Source: Avipropionibacterium sp050157065 (GTDB taxonomy: Bacteria > Actinomycetota > Actinomycetes > Propionibacteriales > Propionibacteriaceae). Taken from it: a stretch of 64,000 nucleotides of DNA. Shown here in pieces: positions 45,454 through 57,457 of this stretch. Made by a program: the position numbers and the translations under genes. The stretch is from NCBI GenBank assembly GCA_050157065.1, contig CP189573.1. One strand, written 5' to 3'. Numbering within the stretch: position 1 is the stretch's first letter; every line of letters begins with the position of its first letter. The notes under the pieces are model-generated. The model saw only the letters and a program-made list of their open reading frames with translations. It searched no databases and was not told the origin of the DNA.

Positions 45454-46730
45454 CCGACGCCCGCATCGTCCACCTCGGCCTGGGTGCCTTCTTCCGCGCC
45501 CATCAGGCCTGGTACACCCAGCTCGCCAACGACCTCGGCGGCGAACAGTGGGGGATCAACGCCCTCACCGGACGCCGCCCCGACGCCGCGGAGGTGCTGT
45601 CGGCCCAGGGCTGCCGCTACACCCTGCTGGAGCGCGGCCCCGACGGCGACACCCCGATCGACATCCGCAGCATCGTCGCCGCCGGACACGGTGCCGACCC
45701 GGCGGTCTACCAGGCCGCGATCGCCGACGAGAAGGTCGCGCTGGTCACCTCCACGATCACCGAGAAGGGCTACCTCGTCGACCCGGCCGATCATGAGCGG
45801 ATCGGGACGGAGGCGCCGGTCTCGGCGATCGGGCGGCTGGTCGACGGGCTGCGCGTCCGGATGGAACGCTCCGGCGCCCCGATCGCCGTCGTCCCCTGCG
45901 ACAACCTGACCGCGAACGGCAGCCACACCGCCAAGATCGTCGGCGAGCTCGCCGAGCGGACCGACCCTGCGCTCGCGGAGTGGATCGGCCAGCACGTCAG
46001 CTTCGTGTCGACCATGGTCGACCGGATCACCCCGGCCACCACCGACGCCGACATCGCCGACGTGCAGCGGCTGGTCGGCTGGCAGGACCGCTCCCCGGTG
46101 ATCACCGAACCGTTCAGCGAATGGGTGCTCGCGGGCAACTTCCCCGGCGGCCGGCCCGCCTGGGAGCAGGTCGGTGCCACCATCGTCGACGACGTCGAGC
46201 CGTACGAGCAGCGCAAGCTCTGGCTGCTCAACGGCGCCCATTCCCTGCTCGCCTACCTCGGGCTGTCCCGCGGGCACGAGACCATCGCCCAGGCGATGGG
46301 CGACGACACCTGCGTGCAGGCCGTCCACCAGGTCTGGGCCGACGCGGCACCGTGCCTGCCGTTCGACGAGGCCGAGATCACCGCGGCCACCGACGCGCTG
46401 ACCGATCGCTTCACCAACGCCAACATCCAGCACCGACTGGCCCAGATCGCCGGTGACGGTTCGCAGAAGCTGCCGGTCCGGTTCGTGTCGGTGCAGCGGG
46501 CCCGGCTGGCCGGTGGCCTCGGCATCGGACAGGCCTTCCCGACCGTGGTGGCCGCCTGGCTCAAGCACCTGGCCACCGACCTGGTCAACGATCCCGAGGT
46601 CGCCCCGTTGCAGACCGAGCTGGCCGGACTCTCCGACCCGACCGACCGTGCCGTGGCGACGCTGCGCTTCCTCGACGACGAGCTGGCCCAGGACTCCGAG
46701 CTGGTCGCCGACATCGTTGCGGCGGGCTGA
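45450..46730 (+). CDS. Fructuronate reductase-like dehydrogenase (mannitol dehydrogenase family)
   Basis: Polyol/uronate long-chain dehydrogenase, 426 residues. The Rossmann start IVHLGLGAFFRAHQA is intact. The family catalytic motif KxxxxNxxH is K256, N261, H264 in KLWLLNGAHS. GTG 45450 has AAGGAG eight bases upstream and overlaps the previous stop; GTG 45441 is inside that ribosome site. Beside UxaC the likely reaction is fructuronate to mannonate (UxuB), with tagaturonate or mannitol as alternatives. Confidence 0.85.
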   Translation: MTDARIVHLGLGAFFRAHQAWYTQLANDLGGEQWGINALTGRRPDAAEVLSAQGCRYTLLERGPDGDTPIDIRSIVAAGHGADPAVYQAAIADEKVALVTSTITEKGYLVDPADHERIGTEAPVSAIGRLVDGLRVRMERSGAPIAVVPCDNLTANGSHTAKIVGELAERTDPALAEWIGQHVSFVSTMVDRITPATTDADIADVQRLVGWQDRSPVITEPFSEWVLAGNFPGGRPAWEQVGATIVDDVEPYEQRKLWLLNGAHSLLAYLGLSRGHETIAQAMGDDTCVQAVHQVWADAAPCLPFDEAEITAATDALTDRFTNANIQHRLAQIAGDGSQKLPVRFVSVQRARLAGGLGIGQAFPTVVAAWLKHLATDLVNDPEVAPLQTELAGLSDPTDRAVATLRFLDDELAQDSELVADIVAAG

Positions 46731-46737
46731 CCCGGGC

Positions 46738-47595
46738 ATGCCCGCCCAGCCGCGGACCGAGGCCATCGCCAAGGTCCCCTTCCTGTTCGGGGCTGCGCGC
46801 GCCGTCGCGCTGCCCGGGCCCGTGTTGGTGCGGCTGATGACCGAACTCGGCGGTACGCAGGCCGCGGCGAAGGGCCTGCTGCACCGGCTGGTGCGGTACG
46901 GCCAGCTGTCACTGACCCGGCACGGCCGCGTCGGGGTGTACCGGATGGCCGGCGACATGTTGCGCGGCTTCGAGGCGCTGCGCGGGGAGATGACGGTCCC
47001 GCCCGAGCCCGCCGGTTGGGACGGTCGGTTCCACATGTTGGTGTACGACATCCCCGAGGTTCGGCGCGACTTCCGCGACATGTTCCGTGGGGCGGCGCAG
47101 CGGAACGGCTACCGGCAACTGCGCGCCGGGGTCCTGGTGAGCCCGTACGACCACACCGGGGACCCGTCCGACCTGTCCGAGGTGATCAGTCGGATCCGCG
47201 ACACCGACGGCATGGTCCTCGAGGCCGGCTGGTGGGAGCCCGAGAACGCTGCCGACGTGTTCGACCGGGCCTGGCAGCTCGCCGAGGTGGCCGACCGGTT
47301 CCGGCGGGTCGCCGCCGGGATGCGCCGGACCGCTGCCGAGGCCCACCGACTGAGCGGTGAGGACGCCTTGGTGGCGTTGCACGAGGCGAGTGGCGAGGCC
47401 TACCTCGCGATGTTGTCCGATCGACCGGTGCCCGACGACGTGTTGCCGGCCGACTGGCCACGGCCGGAGCTGATGGCCGCACTGGCGGAACTGAACCAGC
47501 GGTTGTGGCCGGTGGCGGCCCGCCACGTCGCCGAGGTCATCGCCGAGTCCGGGCACGCCGACCTGGTCGAGGCCGACCCGGCGTGGCCGGCCTGA
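46738..47595 (+). CDS. PaaX-like transcriptional regulator
   Basis: A 285-residue regulator: N-terminal winged helix (about 10-75, LMTELGGTQAAAKGLLHRLVRYGQL), a PaaX central region with FHMLVYDIPEVRRDFR, and a helical C-terminus. It starts eight bases after the dehydrogenase stop. PaaX represses phenylacetate genes in E. coli; here the position in a hexuronate operon suggests control of uxaC and its neighbours. Confidence 0.8.
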   Translation: MPAQPRTEAIAKVPFLFGAARAVALPGPVLVRLMTELGGTQAAAKGLLHRLVRYGQLSLTRHGRVGVYRMAGDMLRGFEALRGEMTVPPEPAGWDGRFHMLVYDIPEVRRDFRDMFRGAAQRNGYRQLRAGVLVSPYDHTGDPSDLSEVISRIRDTDGMVLEAGWWEPENAADVFDRAWQLAEVADRFRRVAAGMRRTAAEAHRLSGEDALVALHEASGEAYLAMLSDRPVPDDVLPADWPRPELMAALAELNQRLWPVAARHVAEVIAESGHADLVEADPAWPA

Positions 47596-47611
47596 CCCTG
47601 CCCGAGCAAGG

Positions 47612-48466
47612 TCAGCCGAGGGCGAGCCCCACCACGCAGAGCACGATGTTGGTCACCACGAGCACCCCGCTCACCACCAGCCCGGCCACCGGGATCCTGG
47701 GCAACGTCAGTGGCTCGTACGGCTGGTCGGCGACACCCTTGACCCGGGCGAAGATGTTGGCCATCGGCGCGAACACCAGGACGCCCATGCTGGCCATGAT
47801 CACCGCGATCTGGTCGCCCGGCGGGAGGTCGACCGCTGCCACGGTGAGATAGAGGAAGGTGAACGCGGTCTGCAGCAGCATGCCGAAGAGCCAGGCGAAC
47901 AGTCCGAGGGCGTTGCGGTCACCGGTCTCGGTCCCCGCATGACGGATCAGGTGCGGCGCGAACAGCCGCGCGTTGAGGAACATGCCGCCGACCCCGATCA
48001 GGCACAGCAGGATGCTGACCCAGACCGGCGCCCCCAACACCTGCATGGACGACCCGGTGTCACCGACCCCGAACGGGGTGATGACGAGGTAGGTCACACC
48101 CTCCTGGGTCGAGCAGAAGGCGAAGAACAACCACAACAGGTGGGGGAAACCGCCCCGGCGGCGAAAGGGTAGCCAGAACGTCATCGCCAACCCCGACACC
48201 AGGCTGAACGCCGGTGCCGACAGGGCCATGATCGCGTACTCGACCGGTGTCGGGGACCCGACGTGGTCGACGGCGAAGGCGACCATCGTGGACGGGAACC
48301 CGAGCGCCGCGCCGGCCACCAGGTGGACGAACTCGTGCACCATGATCATCGCGGTCAGCCCGGCGAACGCTGCCAGCACGGAGTTGAACAGCAGGGCGCG
48401 CCGCCGCTGCTTGCGCTCCGGGCTGTCGGTGGGCGGTGACTCGGCGGGTGCGTCGGTGGCGGTCAT
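47612..48466 (-). CDS. Membrane protein with HExxH motif (site-2-protease-like)
   Basis: A 284-residue protein with about six membrane helices. The second helix carries MVHEFVHLVAGAALG, an HExxH placed as in M50 intramembrane zinc peptidases, but the C-terminal NPDG/NxxxD partner motif is not apparent. It may be an inactive member of the membrane DUF3267/M50-like group. ATG 48466 has an upstream AGGGTG; an ATG at 48484 is in frame. Convergent with paaX. Confidence 0.55.
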   Translation of the reverse strand: MTATDAPAESPPTDSPERKQRRRALLFNSVLAAFAGLTAMIMVHEFVHLVAGAALGFPSTMVAFAVDHVGSPTPVEYAIMALSAPAFSLVSGLAMTFWLPFRRRGGFPHLLWLFFAFCSTQEGVTYLVITPFGVGDTGSSMQVLGAPVWVSILLCLIGVGGMFLNARLFAPHLIRHAGTETGDRNALGLFAWLFGMLLQTAFTFLYLTVAAVDLPPGDQIAVIMASMGVLVFAPMANIFARVKGVADQPYEPLTLPRIPVAGLVVSGVLVVTNIVLCVVGLALG

Positions 48467-48490
48467 GGCGACACCCTGCCACATTCCGGT

Positions 48491-50548
48491 TCAGTTCTGT
48501 TGTCGTGACGTGGATCGTGATGAAACGTTCAGGTTCTCGACAGGTGCCGGTCGCGGAGTGGTGGTCGACGTCGTCGTGGCGCGGGGCGAGGCCACCCGCG
48601 CCTGCGCACGTTGGGCCGCGGTGACGGTCGCGATGTCGGTCGAGCCGGGCTCGGGATCCTCCTCGGCGTCGAAGTGGAGGAACACCGCCGACAACGGCCC
48701 GACGGTCACCTCCGCACTCTGCTCGAAACCGTGACTCGGCACCTCGACGGTGCTGACCCGGCCCAGGTTGCCGTACGAGCCGGTGCCGTCGAAGTCGTCG
48801 GTGTCGGTGTTGAGGAGCTCGGTCCACACCCCCGCGGCCGGTAGGCCGATCCGGACGTCCTGCCGCGGCACGGGGGAGAAGTTGATCACGCAGGCGATGA
48901 TGTCGCCCGCCCCGTCGAACCGCAGGTAGGAGTACAGGTTGTCCGCGGCGTTGTCGGCGTCGATCCACCGGAACCCCGACGGGTCGGTGTCGGCCCGCCA
49001 CAGTGCCGGGTGTTCCCGGTAGATGCGGTTCAGCTCCGCCACCGTCCGCAGCACCGCCCGGTGGCCCCACTGGTCGGACTCCTGCCAGTCGATGCCGCGC
49101 TCCTCGGAGAACTCGCGGCGTTGGGCGAACTCGGTGCCCATGAAGATCAACTGCTTGCCCGGGTGGCTCCACATGAACGCGTAGTACGCCTTGAGGGTGG
49201 CGAACTTGCGCCACGGGTCCTCCGGCACCCGTTCGTACATCGACCCCTTGCCGTGCACCACCTCGTCGTGGCTGATCGGCAGCACGAAGTTCTCCGAGTA
49301 GCTGTACGTCATCGAGAACGTGAGCTCGTGGTGGTGGTACGAGCGATGCTCCGGTCGTCGGCCCAGGTAGCCGAGCGAGTCGTTCATCCAGCCCATGTTC
49401 CACTTGAACCCGAAGCCGAGGCCACCCTGGTCGACCCGTCGGGTCACGCCCGGATAGGTGGTCGACTCCTCGGCGATCATGGTCACCCCGGGCTTGCGGG
49501 CGTACAGGTGCGAGTTGACCTCCTGCAGCAGGGAGATCGCCTCCAGGTTCTCCCGCCCGCCGTGGACGTTGGGCTCCCAGCCGCCGTCGGGTCGGGAGTA
49601 GTCGAGGTAGAGCATCGAGGCGACCGCATCGACCCGCAGCGCGTCGATGTGGAACTGGTCGACCCACCACAAGGCGTTCGACAGCAGGAAGGACCGCACC
49701 TCGGGCCGGCCGAAGTCGAAGATGTAGGAGCCCCAGTCGGGGTGCCAACCGCGGCGCGGGTCCGGGTGCTCGTACAGTGCGGTGCCGTCGAACTTGGCCA
49801 GTGCCCACTCGTCGGTGGCGAAGTGGCCCGGCACCCAGTCCATGATCACTCCGATCCCGGCCCGGTGCAGGGAGTCAACCAGGTAACGGAAGTCGTCGGG
49901 GGTGCCGAGCCGCGACTGCGGGGCGAAGAAGCCGGTCACGTGGTAGCCCCACGAGCCGCGGTACGGGTGCTCGGCGACCGGCAGGAACTCGACGTGGGTG
50001 AACCCCATCGCGGTGACGTGGGCCACCAGCTCGTCGGCGAGCTGGGAGTAGCCGAGGCCGGGCCGCCAGGAGCCGAGGTGGACCTCGTAGACGCTCATCG
50101 GGGCCGCGTGGAACTGGGTCTCGCCGCGGTACCAGAGCCAGTCGTCGTCGTTCCACCGGTAGCCGGACTCGTAGACGATGCTGGCGGTGTGCGGGGCCGA
50201 CTCGCAGAACCGGGCCATCGGATCGGCCTTGGTCAACCAGCTGCCGTCGGCGGTCTGCACCTCGAACTTGTAGAGCGCACCGCTGCCGACACCCTCGCAG
50301 AAGGTGGCCCAGATGCCGGTGCCTTCGATCCGTTCCAGCCAGGTCCGGTCACCCTGCCAGCCGTTGAAGTCACCGACCAGGCGGACGGCTTGGGCATTGG
50401 GCGCCCACACCGAGAACCGGGTGCCGCGGACGCGGCGGCCGTCGACCTCGGCGTCGAGCACCACGGCGCCGAGCCGTCGCCACAGCTCGGTGTCGTGGCC
50501 CTGGCCGAAGCCGGTGAAGTCAACGGCGGACAGGTGCGGCACGGTCAT
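48491..50548 (-). CDS. glgB: 1,4-alpha-glucan branching enzyme
   Basis: GH13_9 enzyme forming alpha-1,6 branches in glycogen-like glucan. 685 residues, a short form lacking the N1 domain: CBM48 from about 40 to 130, then the (beta/alpha)8 barrel. The nucleophile is D307 (DALRVDAV), the acid/base glutamate is in IAEEST at 360-361, and SHDEVVHGK supplies the third acid. A Thr/Pro-rich tail of about 60 residues extends the C-terminus. Last gene of glgE-mak-glgB, with start overlapping the maltokinase stop. Confidence 0.95.
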   Translation of the reverse strand: MTVPHLSAVDFTGFGQGHDTELWRRLGAVVLDAEVDGRRVRGTRFSVWAPNAQAVRLVGDFNGWQGDRTWLERIEGTGIWATFCEGVGSGALYKFEVQTADGSWLTKADPMARFCESAPHTASIVYESGYRWNDDDWLWYRGETQFHAAPMSVYEVHLGSWRPGLGYSQLADELVAHVTAMGFTHVEFLPVAEHPYRGSWGYHVTGFFAPQSRLGTPDDFRYLVDSLHRAGIGVIMDWVPGHFATDEWALAKFDGTALYEHPDPRRGWHPDWGSYIFDFGRPEVRSFLLSNALWWVDQFHIDALRVDAVASMLYLDYSRPDGGWEPNVHGGRENLEAISLLQEVNSHLYARKPGVTMIAEESTTYPGVTRRVDQGGLGFGFKWNMGWMNDSLGYLGRRPEHRSYHHHELTFSMTYSYSENFVLPISHDEVVHGKGSMYERVPEDPWRKFATLKAYYAFMWSHPGKQLIFMGTEFAQRREFSEERGIDWQESDQWGHRAVLRTVAELNRIYREHPALWRADTDPSGFRWIDADNAADNLYSYLRFDGAGDIIACVINFSPVPRQDVRIGLPAAGVWTELLNTDTDDFDGTGSYGNLGRVSTVEVPSHGFEQSAEVTVGPLSAVFLHFDAEEDPEPGSTDIATVTAAQRAQARVASPRATTTSTTTPRPAPVENLNVSSRSTSRQQN

Positions 50549-51927
50549 GGTTCCTCCTGTGTCGGGGTGCCGGCCAGCCGGGCTGCATCAGCCAGCGGGA
50601 TCGGTACCCAGGTGGGACGGTTGCGGGTCTCGTACACGACCTCGTACGCGGCGCGGTCGGCTTCGTAGGCGTCGAGTGGCCCTGTCGCGTCGACGGGGCC
50701 GTCACCGCCGGTGTAGCCGGCGAGGAAGGCATTGCGGCAGTCGGTGAGCCACCGTCGACGCGCGTCGGCATCGAGGTCCGGCACCTCGTCGAGGTCGGGC
50801 TGGGCCACCGCATAACTGAAGGATCGCAGCACCCCGGCGACGTCACGCCAGGGGGAGTCGGGTCGGGCCCGTTCGGCCAACCCCTTGGCCGGTTCCCCCT
50901 CGAAGTCGATCACCTTCCACCCGTTCGGGGTGATCATGGTCTGGCCGAGGTGGCAGTCGCCGTGGATGCGTTGTACGCCGACGGCTCCGGCGGCGAGCCG
51001 GTCGAAGCAGCGACGCAGCCCGGCCACGTGGGGGAGCAGGTCGGGGGCGGCCGTGGCGTACCGGTCGAGCTGGTCGCCCATCGACGCCGCGAGGGCGCCA
51101 CCGTCGACGACATCGGTGCCGAATGCATCGGCGAGGTCGGCGTGCACGCGGGCCAGCGTCCGTCCCAGTTCCCCTGCCCGGTCGGCGAAGCCGGTGCCGG
51201 CGCGCAGCGAGTCCAGCGCGGCCTGCCAGCCGTCGGTCGCCGCCGGGAGCTGTTCGACCACCATGGCCAGGTCGGCAGCCATGGTCAGGTCTGCCGTGCC
51301 GGTTGTCAGGTCTGTCCTGCCGGCCGGCCACGTCGCGCTCACCCACCCGTCGAGCCGGGCGACGTCGGTGCTGCCGCGCTCGGCGAGCACCCGGTGCACC
51401 TCGATGTCGAGGTTGCGGCCCGGTTCGAGCCGACGGAACAACTTGAGCAGGTAGGCGTTGCCGTACAGCAGTGAGGTGTTGGACTGCTCGCCGGCGAACC
51501 GGTGCGCGGAATCGACCGCAGGCAAGGAATCGAGGACGGTGACGGTCAGCTCACCGACCTCGCCGACCTTGTCTACCTCGCCGACCTCGTCGCGGAGTCG
51601 GGGCGCGGCCCGTACGGCCTCCCACAACAGCAGCCGGGCCTGCGGGTCGGCGGTCGCGTCACCGACCGGCAGCGCCCCGTGCCCGGGCACCTCGACCTGC
51701 CCCCACGGCTCGACCACCGCCGGCCCGTACGCCAACAGGAGTTGGTAGAACTCGCCGTCCCCGTCGTCGTAGCCGACGTCGGCGACCACCGCCTGGACGG
51801 CCACCTGACCTCCCGGCGGCACCAACCACGGCAACGGGGTGAGCCCACGCAACCGTGCCGGGCGGCCCTTCCCGCCGAACCAGCGAGCGGTCCGGAGGTG
51901 GCGCCAGCACAGGTCCTGCGCGTTCAT
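50545..51927 (-). CDS. mak: Maltokinase
   Basis: Phosphorylates maltose to alpha-maltose-1-phosphate, the donor for GlgE. A 460-residue kinase-like fold. HGDCHLGQTM supplies the catalytic loop, and VIDFEGEP the metal-binding loop. The N-terminal cap domain reads ARWFGGKGR, typical of Mak/Pep2. In many actinobacteria it is fused or adjacent to trehalose synthase (treS), which is absent here. Lies between glgE (7-base gap) and glgB (4-base overlap). Confidence 0.93.
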   Translation of the reverse strand: MNAQDLCWRHLRTARWFGGKGRPARLRGLTPLPWLVPPGGQVAVQAVVADVGYDDGDGEFYQLLLAYGPAVVEPWGQVEVPGHGALPVGDATADPQARLLLWEAVRAAPRLRDEVGEVDKVGEVGELTVTVLDSLPAVDSAHRFAGEQSNTSLLYGNAYLLKLFRRLEPGRNLDIEVHRVLAERGSTDVARLDGWVSATWPAGRTDLTTGTADLTMAADLAMVVEQLPAATDGWQAALDSLRAGTGFADRAGELGRTLARVHADLADAFGTDVVDGGALAASMGDQLDRYATAAPDLLPHVAGLRRCFDRLAAGAVGVQRIHGDCHLGQTMITPNGWKVIDFEGEPAKGLAERARPDSPWRDVAGVLRSFSYAVAQPDLDEVPDLDADARRRWLTDCRNAFLAGYTGGDGPVDATGPLDAYEADRAAYEVVYETRNRPTWVPIPLADAARLAGTPTQEEP

Positions 51928-51934
51928 CGCGGAC

Positions 51935-53956
<2,022 letters not shown>

Positions 53957-53994
53957 GAGTCCAACGTATCGCTTGACGACAGAGAGGAGCCACA

Positions 53995-54237
53995 GTGCCC
54001 GAGACGCCGGTTGACCTGAGACTCAGCGCAGATGAGGCGCTGGTGCTGTTCGAGTTGTTGCATCGCTGGGAGGACGGTGACTTCTACGATCAGGCCGAGC
54101 TGGAGCCAGGGGAGGCCACGGCGTTGTGGGCGGTGTCGGGTGCCTTGGAGAAGGTGCTGGTCGAACCCTTCGAGTCCGACTACGAGACCCAGGTGGCCCG
54201 GGCGCGGCAACGTCTGCACCGACGTGGCGGAGCCTGA
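53995..54237 (+). CDS. Small conserved hypothetical protein
   Basis: An 80-residue acidic helical protein from GTG 53995, with AGAGAGGAG upstream. It contains LSADEALVLFELLHRWED and ends in an Arg-rich helix. Proteins of this type are found in various actinobacteria; no function known. It sits between divergent glgE (38 bases away) and glgX (convergent). Confidence 0.65.
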   Translation: MPETPVDLRLSADEALVLFELLHRWEDGDFYDQAELEPGEATALWAVSGALEKVLVEPFESDYETQVARARQRLHRRGGA

Positions 54238-54249
54238 CCGCCGGGCTGA

Positions 54250-56322
54250 TCAGAGGCGTGCCTGCAACAGCACGACCGTGCGACCCGGCAGCGTCAGCTC
54301 GGCGCCCGCGGGCAACACCTGCTTGCTGAATTCGTCCTCGGTGCCGGTGTGCGCGCGGACCGTCCACTCGATCGCCCACGGGTCGGCCGGCAGCCGTACG
54401 GTGACCGGCTCGGCTCCGCTGTGGTACCAGGTCAGGAAGGCGGTCTGCTCGTCGGAGGTGTACACGCCGAGGTGTCGACGGCCGCCGTCGTCCCAGTCGT
54501 CCTGGGTCATCTCGGTGTTGCCGGCACCGGAGAACCAGGCCAGGTTCTTGCGTCCGTCGCCGACCGGTTGGCCGTGTCGGTACACGCCGGGTCGCAGCAC
54601 CGGGTGGAAGGCACGCAGGTCGAGGAGGGTCGCGGTCAGCTCGTGCAGGTCGGACCACTCGTCCCGGGTGTCCCAGTGGACCCATGAGATCGGCCCGTCC
54701 TGGCAGTAGGCGTTGTTGTTCCCGCCCTGGGTGCGACCGAACTCGTCACCGGCGGTGATCATCGGCACCCCGGTCGACAGCAGCAGGGTGGCGAGGATGT
54801 TCTTGGCCTGCCGATGGCGCAGCGCGTTGACCTCGGGGTCGTCGGTGTCACCCTCGTGGCCGCAGTTCCATGATCGGTTGTCGTCCGACCCGTCGCGGTT
54901 GTCCTCACCGTTGTCGTCGTTGTGCTTGTCGTTGTAGCTGACCAGGTCGCGCAGGGTCATGCCGTCGTGGGCGGTGACGAAGTTGATCGAGGCACCCGGA
55001 CCGCGGTCCTCGGCGAAGGTGCCGGGTGACCCGCACAACCGTTCGCCGATGCCCCGCACCCCGTGGGTGGCCCCGCGCCAGAAGTCGCGCACGTAGCCGC
55101 GATAGGTGTCGTTCCACTCGCTCCACGGATGGCCGAAGTTGCCGACCTGGTAGCCGTACGGGCCGACGTCCCACGGCTCGGCGATGATCTTGACGTCGCG
55201 CAGCACCGGATCCTCGGCGATCGCCTTGGCGAAGGAGCCGTCGGTCACCACGTGGTGGTCGCGGTCACGCATCAACGTGGTGGCCAGGTCGAACCGGAAG
55301 CCGTCGACGCCCATCTCGGTCACCCAGTAGCGCAGCGAGTCCATGATCAACCGGAGCACCCCGGGCTGGGAGGTGTCGACGGAGTTGCCGGTGCCGGTGA
55401 CGTCGTAGTCGTTGCGCTGGTCGTCGGTGAGCCGGTAGTAGCCGGCGTGGTCGATGCCTCGGAACGCCAGCGTCGGGCCCTCGTGGCCGCCTTCGCCGGT
55501 GTGGTTGTAGACGACGTCGAGGATGACCTCGATGCCGGCCTCGTGGTAGGCGCTGACCATCCGCTTGAACTCGGTGACCTGTTCTCCGGTGGTGCCGACC
55601 GAGCCGTACGCCGAATGCGGGGCGAAGAAGCCGAGGGTGTTGTAGCCCCAGTAGTTCGACAGGCCCCGTCCGATCAGGAAGGGCTCGGACACGAACTGGT
55701 GGATCGGCAACAGTTCCACCGCGGTGATGCCGAGTTCCTTCAGGTAGTCCAGCACCGCCGGGTACGCCATCCCGGCGTAGGTGCCACGCAGGTGCTCGGG
55801 CACCGCCGGATGAAGTCGGGTGAATCCCTTGACGTGGACCTCGTAGATCACCGACTCGCTCAGCGGCAACCGGTGCCGGATCGGCGTCGGGGGAGGGGAG
55901 TCGGCGACCACCACGCTCAACGGGACGGCGAAGGCCGAGTCGGTCTCGTCGGGCAGGAAGTCGTCACCCTCGGGGTGGTCCCGGATCGGCCCGGCGTAGT
56001 CGACGCCGGCGGTGATCGCGCGGGCGTACGGGTCGAGCAGCAGCTTGGCGGGGTTGAACCGCTTGCCGTTGTCGGGATCCCACTCGCCGTGCACCCGGTA
56101 GCCGTACCGCTGCTCGGCCTCGACGCCGGGGACGTGGATCGTCCACACGCCGTCGGGGGCCAAGGTCATGTCGTGGTTCTGCTGGGTCCGGTCGGCGTCG
56201 ACCAGCGCCAACTCGACGCGGCTGGCGCGCGGCGCCCACAGGGCGAACCGGGTGCCGCCACCGTCGACGTGGGCGCCGAGGACGGTGGTGTCCGCAGGCG
56301 TGGGCAGGTCGGGCGACGGCAT
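54250..56322 (-). CDS. glgX: Glycogen debranching enzyme
   Basis: GH13_11 isoamylase-type enzyme removing alpha-1,6 branches. 690 residues: CBM48 about 20-110, barrel after about 160. VIYEVHVKGFTRLHP opens the catalytic domain; the nucleophile is in GFRFDLATTL and the acid/base in KIIAEPWDVG, with VTAHDGMTLRD near residue 445. ATG 56322 follows AAGGAG; the open frame to 56499 overlaps the divergent gene promoter. Completes the glucan set, opposing GlgB. Confidence 0.95.
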   Translation of the reverse strand: MPSPDLPTPADTTVLGAHVDGGGTRFALWAPRASRVELALVDADRTQQNHDMTLAPDGVWTIHVPGVEAEQRYGYRVHGEWDPDNGKRFNPAKLLLDPYARAITAGVDYAGPIRDHPEGDDFLPDETDSAFAVPLSVVVADSPPPTPIRHRLPLSESVIYEVHVKGFTRLHPAVPEHLRGTYAGMAYPAVLDYLKELGITAVELLPIHQFVSEPFLIGRGLSNYWGYNTLGFFAPHSAYGSVGTTGEQVTEFKRMVSAYHEAGIEVILDVVYNHTGEGGHEGPTLAFRGIDHAGYYRLTDDQRNDYDVTGTGNSVDTSQPGVLRLIMDSLRYWVTEMGVDGFRFDLATTLMRDRDHHVVTDGSFAKAIAEDPVLRDVKIIAEPWDVGPYGYQVGNFGHPWSEWNDTYRGYVRDFWRGATHGVRGIGERLCGSPGTFAEDRGPGASINFVTAHDGMTLRDLVSYNDKHNDDNGEDNRDGSDDNRSWNCGHEGDTDDPEVNALRHRQAKNILATLLLSTGVPMITAGDEFGRTQGGNNNAYCQDGPISWVHWDTRDEWSDLHELTATLLDLRAFHPVLRPGVYRHGQPVGDGRKNLAWFSGAGNTEMTQDDWDDGGRRHLGVYTSDEQTAFLTWYHSGAEPVTVRLPADPWAIEWTVRAHTGTEDEFSKQVLPAGAELTLPGRTVVLLQARL

Positions 56323-56440
56323 GTGACTCCTTCTGGGCGGGTACGCCGGGTGGTGGGGCAGGGCGTTGTCCCGGAGTAGAGCGTATGGCATCGGCCCGGG
56401 TGCGCCGCGGTCCAAGGTTACCGGTCGGTAAAGTGGCGCC

Positions 56441-57430
56441 ATGTCAACCGAAGGTGGGCCGTCCGCCGAACAGGTCGAGGCCGCGTGGCACGACACCAAG
56501 CTCGCCCAGGTGCTCTACCACGACTGGGAGTCCGGGACCTATGACGACAAGTGGTCGATCTCGTTCGACCAGCGGTGCATCGACTACGCCCGGGACCGGT
56601 TCACCTCGGTCACCGCGGCGGCGTCCCGGGCGCCCGGCGGCTCGACCGGCACCGAGCCGGCGGGAGGTCCGTACGGTCGCAGTCTCGAGATCGGCGCCGG
56701 AACGGGCTTCTTCACCCTCAACCTGATGCAGGCCGGACTGATCACCGAGGGGCACGTGAGCGACATCTCACCCGGCATGGTGCAGGCGGCACGGCAGAAC
56801 GCGGCCCGGCTGGGGCTGCACGTCGAGGGCCGGGTCGCCGATGCCGAGACCCTGCCGTACGACGACGACACCTTCGACCTGGTGACCGGGCACGCGGTGA
56901 TCCACCACATCCCCGACGTCGAGCTGGCCTTCCGCGAGATGGCACGGGTGCTCAAGCCCGGCGGCCGGGTGGTGATCTGCGGTGAACCGACCCGCTGGGG
57001 GCACCGGATCGCCCGCCGGTTGTCGACCGCGACCTGGCACGCCGCCACCACGGTGACCCGGCTGCCGCCGTTGCAGGCGTGGCGCCGACCCGCCGAGGAA
57101 CTGGACGAGTCCTCACGCGCCGCCGCGCTCGAGGCGGTCGTCGACCTGCACACCTTCGACCCCGACACCCTGGCCCGAACCGTACGGCGGGCCGGGCTGG
57201 TCGGGGCGACCACGGTCACCGAGGAACTGACCGCGGCCTGGGTCGGCTGGCCGGTACGGACCTTCGAGGCGGCCGTACCGGAGGAGAAGCTGGGCCTGCG
57301 GTGGCGGCTGTTCGCCTACCACACCTGGCTTCGGTTGGGACGACTCGACGAGGTGCTGGCCACGGTGGTGCCGCCGGAGCTGTACTACAACGTGTCGGTG
57401 ACGGCCACGAAGCCGGTCGTCAGGGTGTGA
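56441..57430 (+). CDS. Class I SAM-dependent methyltransferase
   Basis: A 329-residue methyltransferase. SAM-binding motif I is LEIGAGTGFF near residue 85, motif II is around VADAETLPYDDDTFDLV, and motif IV is LKPGGRVVICGEPT. The N-terminal helical extension with VLYHDWESGTYDDKWSISFD and C-terminal helices match a lineage-specific actinobacterial group of unknown substrate. No operon partner is clear. Confidence 0.8.
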   Translation: MSTEGGPSAEQVEAAWHDTKLAQVLYHDWESGTYDDKWSISFDQRCIDYARDRFTSVTAAASRAPGGSTGTEPAGGPYGRSLEIGAGTGFFTLNLMQAGLITEGHVSDISPGMVQAARQNAARLGLHVEGRVADAETLPYDDDTFDLVTGHAVIHHIPDVELAFREMARVLKPGGRVVICGEPTRWGHRIARRLSTATWHAATTVTRLPPLQAWRRPAEELDESSRAAALEAVVDLHTFDPDTLARTVRRAGLVGATTVTEELTAAWVGWPVRTFEAAVPEEKLGLRWRLFAYHTWLRLGRLDEVLATVVPPELYYNVSVTATKPVVRV

Positions 57431-57457
57431 AGGGGATCGTCGTTGTGAGGAGGCGCC

